The notes below the pieces were generated by a model. That model was not told the origin of the DNA and made no database searches. It saw only the letters and a list, made by a program, of their open reading frames with translations. Position numbers and translations under genes: made by a program. DNA of 64,000 bases from Actinostola sp. cb2023. Taxonomy: Eukaryota > Cnidaria > Anthozoa > Actiniaria > Actinostolidae. Below, piece by piece: positions 1 to 8,900 of this stretch (its first letter is position 1; every line of letters starts with the position of its first letter). The stretch lies in the NCBI GenBank assembly GCA_033675265.1, contig JAUJYZ010000135.1, positions 1-64,000 of the forward strand, read 5' to 3'.

Positions 1-199
1 ATGTAAACAAGAGGAGAAGAATAAATGATAAACTGAACACAGGTTGATTAGACTACAAATCTATCTATACTTAATCGTGAAACCAACTTCATTGTCACGA
101 GGAGGCGATACTTCACATGTAAACAAGAGGAGAAGAATAACTGATAAACTGAACACAGGTTGATTAGACTACAAATCTATCTATACTTAATCGTGAAAC
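1..199. repeat. Direct repeat pair of about 83 bp
   Basis: Two nearly identical copies lie at 1-84 and 117-199, both opening ATGTAAACAAGAGGAGAAGA and ending at ATCGTGAAAC, separated by 32 bp containing a GAGGAGGCGATAC word. They differ by one base that I can see (AATGAT versus CTGAT). The first copy is cut by the window edge, so a longer array may continue to the left. No coding potential was recognised. Confidence 0.8.
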
Positions 200-307
200 T
201 CCGCAGAGATGGATATGAAATTTGAGCTCAAGACCTTAGCCCGTAAAAATAGACTCGAAACCCGTCGATCAACTGCGAGACCACGAGCACCAGAGTTCTG
301 TACGGCC

Positions 308-425
308 CGCGAAATGATCCCGAACAGTGTACGGCTAGTGATCCCGACCGCGAAATGATCCCGAACAGTGTACGGCTAGTGATCCCGACCGCGAAATGAT
401 CCCGAACTGTACGGCAAATGATCCT
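308..425. repeat. 41-bp tandem repeat with GAAATGATCCC core
   Basis: Two complete 41-bp units (308-348, 349-389) and a partial third unit begin CGCGAAATGATCCCGAAC. The core word GAAATGATCCC is the same word that is repeated at both ends of the inverted-repeat element at 21266-22780, so this may be the end of a related element. Confidence 0.75.
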
Positions 426-588
426 GAATGATTGCTGAATAAGCTAACATATTATCAATTTTTTGCTTTCCACGAAGCATATATAGAAATAGTCCATGAA
501 GCTGAAGTAGTAAAGAAAAAAAATACTCCAAACTGAAGCCAAATAATACAGAAAAAAAATTACGGAGACTCAATTGACCGGCCGCCAT
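376..588 (-). CDS. Possible small ORF or first exon, unknown
   Basis: An ATG in the context CAAGATGGCGGCC (start at 588) opens a 70-residue reading frame starting MAAGQLSLRNFF, with a hydrophobic central stretch (about residues 9-37) that could be one or two membrane segments. The start overlaps a YY1-like AAGATGGCGGC word, as many animal first exons do. The C-terminal part runs into the GAAATGATCCC tandem repeat, so the true 3' boundary is probably a splice site or the frame is fortuitous. I do not recognise the protein. Confidence 0.2.
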   Translation of the reverse strand: MAAGQLSLRNFFSVLFGFSLEYFFSLLLQLHGLFLYMLRGKQKIDNMLAYSAIIQDHLPYSSGSFRGRDH

Positions 589-799
589 CTTGTATAAACA
601 AAAGCAAATTTCGCGCCAAACCTTCGACAAGCCGGGCCAGCCCGCTTCATATAATCAGGCCCTTACAGAACAAAGTAAGTTTGACTCAAACGTCATGTAC
701 CAGGTAGCTGGATCGATTGCTAACAGCATACATTTTCCTAGTCTTCTACGCACCCCGGCGTTTTGGACGGAACTAAAAACGGTTGCGCGCGAAGGAGAC

Positions 800-2074
800 T
801 AACATTTTCCGATCCTCAGATGATGCGATAAGCTCGATCTGGTGCTCAGAAAAGATTTTCACACTCAAAGTCTTTTCAGTATATTTAACATTTTGGAAGT
901 GAGAAATAGCTCTTTAATACACGCCCAAAAGCCCCAAACAACAGCTAGCGTCGCGCAAATTTGTACGCGAGACCAACCACAAAAATGACTGTAAACTTTT
1001 GCTTCACGGAAAATATTTTCATTTCGATTCTCAATATTTACAGACAGTAGCTCTAATCGATTCTCGCTCACAATTCTGATTCGCGAACTTCATCTCTAGT
1101 GCTCGGCGGAGTTTCGCGAATAAAGTAGGGACTGGCAGTGAATCTAATTAGCATGCAAGTACAAGATGGTTTTTACGTGCAAAATCATCGTATGTATACA
1201 CGTGTGTGTTGCTCATACCTTGTGATTACTTCTGATCTCAGCTCCAGTTGACGATACACAACAGAGTGTTTCAGTTGTCTGACAAACGCATTATTTATCA
1301 GATCTTATCGCAGAAATTCTCTATAGCAACTGATCGACGTGGGCGCAAATGTTGTGAATCCGGCAATTTGGAAACAAGAATATTCTTGAGAAAGACAAGG
1401 AGTTGTCGTCGTACACCCTATGCATAAATCGATTTCTGTAATTTGCATAAATTTGCAAAAACTGAAAGAATAACGAGTTAAGTAAAGGTAAAATAATAGA
1501 TTGAAAGATCATCCACAGTTTAGTAATTATCCCAAAACTGAGTGCATTAATAAAAATGAAACCATCATAAAGTAGTAAGCGTTTGAAAGGTGCAAAATAC
1601 ATGGAAACGAGGCATTTAGGGCCAAAGTCCGGTTTCTGGCACAAATCTTTGTCATTTCAAATCACGGCTAACTTTTCAAGATTTCGTAGTACATTCCTAA
1701 AATTTGGTGTGTTCATTTTTGATAACACTCTCTTCAAAGAGATGGTCAGATATTGCTGTAACATATTCCCAATAACAAAGTAAATATGGAAGTGTTAGTA
1801 GTGGTAATCGTTAGTGTGCGAGTGCAATTAACGAGTAAGATTTTTTTCAACATCGTGTAATATCCGCCAAATGCGCCAAAAACTAACAGTCTTTTCGACC
1901 GAGTTTGAATTTCAATTTTCGCTTTGGATAAACACTCTAATTATATTTTAACCAACGCAAACTATTAAAAACAAAGTAAAATGTCTGCCTGAAGCTGTTT
2001 TAGCGTTGTACAAAATCATTTTTCTGCGTTTTTTGTTTCACTGCAATTTGAGGTATTTCAGGGGAAACACACTA
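800..2074. other. Gene-free AT-rich stretch
   Basis: No recognisable exon, RNA gene or clear inverted repeat was seen here. The short open frames have no family resemblance and atypical composition. Confidence 0.5.
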
Positions 2075-2517
2075 GACGCTTATTTTTTTATATTTAAAAA
2101 ATCGATTACATATGAAGTGAATAGTGGGATGGTTCAATATTTTGTGATTTGAGCTTCGCATTTGCGAGTTATAAAGGTTTGAAATCGTGATATGGTAATT
2201 CAGTGACGTCAACGTAGGCATAGTTTATTATACAAAAGTGCCCTTGTGCAAATTACTGACATTTTTAATCTGGCAAAAAGTTTTTCTACAACTTATATAC
2301 ATGATGCTAATATTTTTTTTTTCCATTTCAGAAAAGAGTGCTACTTGAAAAAATATAAATAAGTTACGGCAAATGCCTACGTTGACGTCACCAAATTAGC
2401 ATATCACGATTTCAAACCTTTATAACTCGCAAATGCGAAGCTCAAATCACAAAATACTGAACCATCCCACTATTCACTTCATATGTAATCGATTTTTAAA
2501 ATAAAAAAATAAGCGTC
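2075..2517. mobile_element. Palindromic MITE, family P1, copy 1
   Basis: Two arms of about 150 bp are inverted copies of each other. They contain the words ATCGATTACATATGAAGTG, GTGGGATGGTTCA and GACGTCA, and the spacer is AT-rich. A second copy of the same family is at 53041-53497. The outer ends here (GACGCTTATTTTTTT) differ from the second copy, so this is a subfamily; I could not define a target duplication. Confidence 0.8.
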
Positions 2518-3520
2518 ATAAGCACTTTATACCGACAGATCTAGCCCATGTGGACAGTTCAGTTTTGTTTCAAAATTTCACTTTGGATTAACACTCTCTA
2601 ATTTCACTTTTACCGTTCAAAAACCATCACAAATAACTTGAACTCTTTGCTAAAGCTGTTTCAGCATTGTACAGAACGTATTTTCCAACCTATTGGTTTT
2701 TGGCGCTCAATAGGCGCGTTCGTAAAAAAAATATCCTCGTTAAATAGTCCCGGGTAATAGTGTGAGTGATGTTTTAAAATGAATCCTAACCAAACTGCAC
2801 GAGCCGTAAATCACGAGCACTATTAATCGTTAATTATACGAGCATGCTAATGATTACCGTTTAATCAGTAATATTGTTGCAAAAATTGGCAAAGCATTTA
2901 TGGGAAGCCATTCGATGGTAAATAAACAAACCATCAATGTCAAACTGGTGAGTTTTTATTGGACAAAGACAAGCAACCATGTTGAGATTGTACAAGAATA
3001 CCTAGCCTGACAATAAGAGCAGTGAACAAACAGTGTTGTATAATTGAAAGTCCTCAACGAAAGGACTTGTTTATCATGTTCTTCAGTATTACAAAATTTA
3101 CACTGACAAGCGTTCACACTCACTGACACGGCCACATGCATGAAACAAACTTCACTGAAACTGCACTGAACACGAGTGTTTGAAAGAAAACTACGCAATT
3201 CATTCAGGAAATCTACTTCTGTCCGACTTTAAATATGTGACAGTGCAGTTGTTGAAAGTGCTGGCTTGGGAAAAAGTGATATTTCATACCTGCATTTTGA
3301 AAAGACTGGTTCAAGAAATTAGGACCCCCCGTGGAGCGAGCGCCAAAAAGCGCATGCTGACCTTCGCAGGATATCAGTATAAACACGTTAAGAATTCCAA
3401 ACCTATTGAAATCTAAGGTCGTCATTTGTCAGTTTAAACTCTAATTGTGACAACTGGTGGTTTAACATTTTAATAATTCCACTTTTTATAATTTACTTTC
3501 AAATATTAAAAACATAATAT
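2518..3520. other. Gene-free stretch
   Basis: AT-rich sequence with no recognised gene. The word AAATAAAAACTCACC-like material and short frames at 2956-3425 show no family features. Confidence 0.4.
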
Positions 3521-4415
3521 GGCCCGCGCCTATATTTCTTTGGACGATGGGTCTCATTTTAAATCGATGTTTTGTCAGGTATTCGTAAATTTCATAAAAA
3601 TCACAATAAATAAAGACAACATCTTTTGATTTACGATCGATTTTGAAACACTCCATCAGAGAAAATGCTTATATTTTCCAAAAATCCAAGATGGATTTTA
3701 ATGACCTCAAACAAGTGTACAAACAAGTGTGAAGGATTACGGTGCCAAGTTTCAACAAAATCCATTGTTGGAAAATGCTCCACAAGCGACTGCTAAATTT
3801 TAGTACTAAATACTATTCTCACACATATTGTCATCGCTGCCGTACAAATGTTAAAATAAAACTAAATTTGAAACTTAATCATCTGAAAGCTTCCTATCAC
3901 TCGCAACTGTAGTGCAAAATTCACGGAAATGGGAAGCATACAACTTTAAAATCCAAAATATTATATTCTGCGTTATAAAAACATTTCTGTCGATTTTTTT
4001 TCCATAATTTTTCAATATGACATAGAGCAACATATTCGAAAACACTTCACCAAGTTTCAGCGTTTTCTTTACATACGGTTTGGAGAACTTCGGTATAGCA
4101 AACGAAGCCACTTCAAGTCTTCCGTATTCGAATCTGCTTGACTGATGTAAACACCGCTGGATGTGTTTTGAAATTCTTCATGGGTTTTCTGGCTCAAATT
4201 AGATTTTCATTGATAATGAATGTCATTGTGGGAGTATAACGTGCGTGTTTCCCAAGTAAATTGAGACCCATCGTCCAAAGAAATAGGGTTTTATAGATAG
4301 TTTAGATAACATTAAATAGGGAACGAAGAGTCATTTTTCCACATAGGATCTGTTTAATAAATCGTTATTATTATTATTATTATTATTATTGTTATTATTA
4401 TTATTATTATTATTA

Positions 4416-4489
<74 letters not shown>

Positions 4490-4499
4490 ATTATTGTTA

Positions 4500-4540
<41 letters not shown>

Positions 4541-4544
4541 GTTA

Positions 4545-4599
<55 letters not shown>

Positions 4600-4612
4600 A
4601 TAGGCGCGGGCC
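3521..4612. mobile_element. TIR element with expanded ATT tract
   Basis: The left end GGCCCGCGCCTAT (3521) matches the inverted right end ATAGGCGCGGGCC (4600-4612). A second inverted segment, CTTTGGACGATGGGTCTCA (left, about 3538) pairs with 4262-4284. In the left arm the two segments are contiguous; in the right arm about 310 bp, including the ATT microsatellite, separates them. It therefore looks like one nonautonomous transposon whose right arm was split by an insertion or microsatellite growth. No transposase frame was seen. Confidence 0.65.
4364..4599. repeat. ATT/TTA microsatellite, about 235 bp
   Basis: Nearly pure TTA repeats with occasional GTT, ATA and ATC units. It produces the poly-isoleucine frames on the minus strand, which are not genes. 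Confidence 0.95.
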
Positions 4613-4868
4613 ACCTTAACTTTAGTTTTGTGATTTGTACCTAACTTTGGTAAAGTGTAAACACAGGGCTCTCTACCACAGGAAACGCATCAAAAAGGCG
4701 CGCAAAATGCAAATATATTTTTAGTTATTCTTCAGAACCAATGTTTGGGCTGCCTGTGGTCAGTGTACCAAAGATCCCTGCTCGCTCTGTAGTGAGTGGG
4801 AAGTAGGTACGCGGTTCGTGCCGTGCGGTGACCGTGCCGTGTCCAAGCATTCTGATTGGTTGAGCGAT

Positions 4869-5236
4869 GATTTTGCGCGCTGTGATTGGTTGAATAGATG
4901 TCTTTGATTCCGTACATACGAAAACGACTCTATAAATAACCGTATGATTCAGACCGTTAATGCATACATGTAATCAGTGACAACGAACCACTAAGCTGCG
5001 GCATTGCAGAAACAGTATGCAAATTAAGGAACTTGACAACTTCGTTCGTCGTTTTTCTAATTTTGCGCGCTGTGATTGGTTGAATAGATGTCTTTGATTC
5101 CGTACCGTAACGAATGTATACATGTAATCAGTGACAACGAACAATGGCGTCGAGGTTGGCGTTCGTGTTTTCCACTAAGATGCGCTATTGCAGAAACATT
5201 ATGCAAAGTTAAGGAACTTGACAACTTCGTTCGTCG
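4869..5236. repeat. Tandem duplication with promoter-like words
   Basis: Copy 1 (about 4869-5051) and copy 2 (about 5059-5236) share TTTTGCGCGCTGTGATTGG at the start and CTTGACAACTTCGTTCGTCG at the end. Both contain inverted CCAAT words (GATTGGTTGA); copy 1 also has CTCTATAAATAACC, a TATA-like word, which copy 2 lacks. Copy 2 carries a short ATGGCGTCGAGG frame of 22 codons that I do not recognise. Either a duplicated promoter fragment or a repeat. Confidence 0.7.
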
Positions 5237-5747
5237 ATAAATTGACTGAGTTTGCATGATTTTTTTGTTTTATTATTTCAATGTGCGTTTATCTAAACAA
5301 ATCTAACTTTTGGTCTTTACAATAAACCATCACACCATCGTACATTCTTTGTAGACAGAAAACCGTTGAAATGCTGGTGTGTTTGGAATTTTGACTTAAC
5401 TGAATTACAAATCAAACTAGTACAACCATTTCACCAAGCTTGCTCAACTTATTATGGATCGAATTCACTTCAGCTTCCCTCGACAGCATGCTGGAGCACA
5501 TGCTGGAGCACATGCAGGCTGGCAAATTGGCATTGGGGGTGCGGGTGGACTAAAAATCTTCTTGTTCAAAAACGAACAACTAGCTATTTATGAAGGTTGT
5601 TGATGATGGTAAATCATGACCTTCATTGACAAAGATTATTCAAGAAGATCATATAATAATATAACATCTCAGACAACCAAATCACCCAGGCAATCATTTC
5701 AGTATTGCTGTTTGCATGCTGCTAAGAAAATAGTATAACAACCGTTA

Positions 5748-5880
5748 GAGTGATTCCAATAAACCTGGGCATTACTATAACTACACCAATACACACTCAC
5801 TCTTTTGTTTTCTTTTGTTTCTTTGCATCTAATAAACACTGATAGCTAATTAGTAGTGCCCAGGTTTATTGGAATCACTC
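5748..5880. mobile_element. 133-bp MITE, TA target (Tc1/mariner type)
   Basis: Terminal inverted repeats GAGTGATTCCAATAAACCTG and its complement frame a 133-bp element flanked by TA on both sides (5746-5747, 5881-5882). The internal run of AAAGAAAACAAAAG type links it to the elements at 39557-39697 and 47876, which share the GAGTGAT terminus. It sits just 3' of the last visible TTLL12 exon. Confidence 0.88.
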
Positions 5881-5937
5881 TATTTCATGGTTTTAGTGCT
5901 TGCGCTCTAATAATGAAAATTAACACAACAATCTTAC

Positions 5938-8900
5938 CTGGCCAAGCTTTATGGTTAATATCCTGGAGAGAACATCTCGTCTAGTTAAAAAGTCATCCCC
6001 ACTCAGGTAATTAACCTTGTGCGACCCATTAACGATAGGGAGAGCCTGGTCCACCCATATAGCAGTAGCATCATCAGGCTTGTCAACAAAGCTACAGCAA
6101 AGACTGCTCAACACAGACCTTACTTTGTCATTCTTTCCACCAACATAGAACTTAAGGGAAAGCTCTGGCAAGGGGTTTTTCTGTGCCTCTGACACTAGGG
6201 GTTCTATCTTCGCTTGAATGTTCAAGCAACTACCAGTTGATAATGATGTTGCATAGTCTTGTAGAAAAGATCTGGGGTACTCGTTTGGCATATCAGGCAA
6301 ACAAGCCAACAATCTTGCTTCTTTTTGCATAGGAATTTCCCCAGGAGTAAGAGATGGACAGAAATTTCTAGTACAGACATCACCTTTGTCTACATCGGTA
6401 ATAGGCCAAATAAGACAGTAGATAACACCGTTAACGGCATATGCAAATGGAGCACATTTCATGTTTGGAGTAGTACTGTGGGACAAGGCAGAGCCGACTT
6501 CATCCATGATGTACCAGAGATGTTCTTGTGGTCCACCTTTGACTAATACTGCTTGATATGTTTGGTTGTAACACCACATTGCTTCCAGGACACTGTGAAT
6601 GGTCTCACTCTTTTGATGTTCTTTTTCTATTGCTTCATCATGTATCTGCTGTGCAGTTAAATGCACTTCTTCTTTGATGAGGAACTATAAAAACAAACAG
6701 TCATAATAAAAAATGTCTTCATAAATAGAATAATCCCTTTTCGCGTTCACAGATCCCGTTGTAAAACCGCTGTACTTATTGACATCAGATGCACTTGTAC
6801 AGGGTTAGCCTCGAGTCAGTGTAAATTATTCACAAATATCAACAAGAACACGAAAAAAGGTTGACATAAAACAATAGAAACATTTTTGAATTGCACGGAC
6901 TGGTTTCTGAATCGAGGCTAACCCTGTACAAATATGTCTTTTGTCAAGGACAGCGGTCATCTCTAAACAATGCGAAACTGGAGTATTAAAGGCACCTACA
7001 ACTGTATATTTGCTTGATTTCATTTGACGTCATTTCCAGTCTCTCTCTGAATTGCAACTTTTCAATAGAATATTCTCTGCCTGATACATGTAGCTTATGG
7101 ATGGCAGTGTGCCTGCCATTTGAGGGCAAATAATGAGATTCCAGGGCCTGGTTCCTGAAAGCCAGATTAGTGCTAATCCAAGATTAAATCTTAAGAAAAC
7201 CATTCATTTTAATCCTGGATTACGACTACATGTAATTGGCCTTTCAGGATTCAATTGGACCAAGGACGTTTAACAGATGATTGAAACCAACCAATAGGGC
7301 CATTTATACGAGACCAAATAAGCAGCAACTTACAAAAGCTGCGGCTTACATAAGACGCGGCTTACATAAGATGCGAAGCACGTGTATAAATGATACAAAA
7401 ACTTCATTCGTATCTTATATAAGCAGCATCTAGCGTAAGCCACAAACAGACTCGCTCGTATAAATGGGTTAGTTCGCGTCTTATGTAAGACGTGTCTTAT
7501 GCAAGCCGCGCCTTATTTGGTCTCGTATAATTGGCCCTAATCATCCTCATGCATATTGTTATTAATGAATCACTATCATTTATTATCTTAACAGCTGCTG
7601 GCGTCTGCTGACGATCCTGAATGTTTGTATAGTAAGACACTCACAGGCCAAAGTCCTTGACTTGGATCTGTCTTCTGCAAAGTCATTTGGATCACACCAG
7701 GACCATCAAATGTCCAAAAGCACTCATCAGGTTGTATCCTACTGTAGAATTCCCCATCAATGATTGTCTGACTTCCCTTAATAATAATAATAATAATAAT
7801 AATAATATTAATAATTTATAATGTGCAAATTTAATGACAAGATGATCAAATAAACAGTAACAACGAACTTAGTACCTTAATACCTAGCGTCCAACGGCTA
7901 GGGCTCACTTTACTTGCAATAGATGACTTCGTAGTATCTGAAGGTACAGACACCAGAACAGTAATAGAGCCATCTCCTTCATCAGTCTCATGCCAACTGT
8001 ACATAGGGGTTGTGCCTTCACCATAACGGACTTCTGTCTTTGTTTCCTCGCTGTCCTTCAAGTACTTTTTGTACATCTTTTGCAAGAACTCTTCAGATAA
8101 AGATTTCCTGTTTTCTTCATCCACTGATGCTGTAAAGCCATCTTTAAACTCTTCAAATGTAAGAACCTTTTTTTCTTCAAGTTCATCCAGGTTAAGGTTT
8201 GGCATATCTTCTGTGTCACCTCCTTCAGCATGGACCACTGCTTGTATCAGGTCATTATTGGATTTATCTAAACATTCTTTGGCCTTTTCTAAACTGACAC
8301 CAGCGAGTTGTTGAACTACTTTCTCTTGGTCTATTGTTTCTGAAGAATCTGAAAAATTAATTAATACAACATGATGTAATTGGAAGCAAAGCTAAAGTAG
8401 AGTTGAATCTTGTTATATGTCTCCCATGTATCAAATAGGGGTGCCGAATGGTCAAGGCAAGATTTTGCGAGACTTCGAGACAAGGCATATTTTTGCGAGC
8501 CCGAGATGCTTTTTCACCGATTTCCTTTCTTTTCAAAAGACAGCTTTTTGCGAAAAAACGAGACTTCGAGACCCGCAAAATTTGACCGAAATTTTGCGAG
8601 ACTTTTTTGCGGGACCTGGGCACGAGCCCCACTAGTATAACCCAGCTATTTAATCCATCCGGCTCCACCTACTTCAAAAATTGTGAAATGTCGGACATTT
8701 ACCACACATCACCCGGTCATTAAATATCGGGAGGGGGGGGCTGGAGGAGAAAGTCGGGGGGGTCTTGGATTTTTTTTACTAATGTGAGGGGGGGGTCCCA
8801 AAGAAAAAAAATGATAAAAAGGGGGGGTCTTCGAATTTTTCTGAGAGCGTACAGACAGAAAAAAGAGGGAGAAATGATTTGTCTAATAAATAATTAAAGC

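Noticed and set aside
590..802. 70-codon plus-strand frame as a gene
   Set aside because: Its apparent start is TTG; the first ATG (694) leaves 35 residues without recognisable features.
4354..4614. Poly-isoleucine open frame; similar frames at 56307-56571
   Set aside because: Translation of ATT microsatellites, not a protein gene.
7645..8348. NudC-like exons as an independent nested gene
   Set aside because: Phases join exactly with TTLL12 exons on both sides, and no own start or stop was found; kept only as the less likely alternative.
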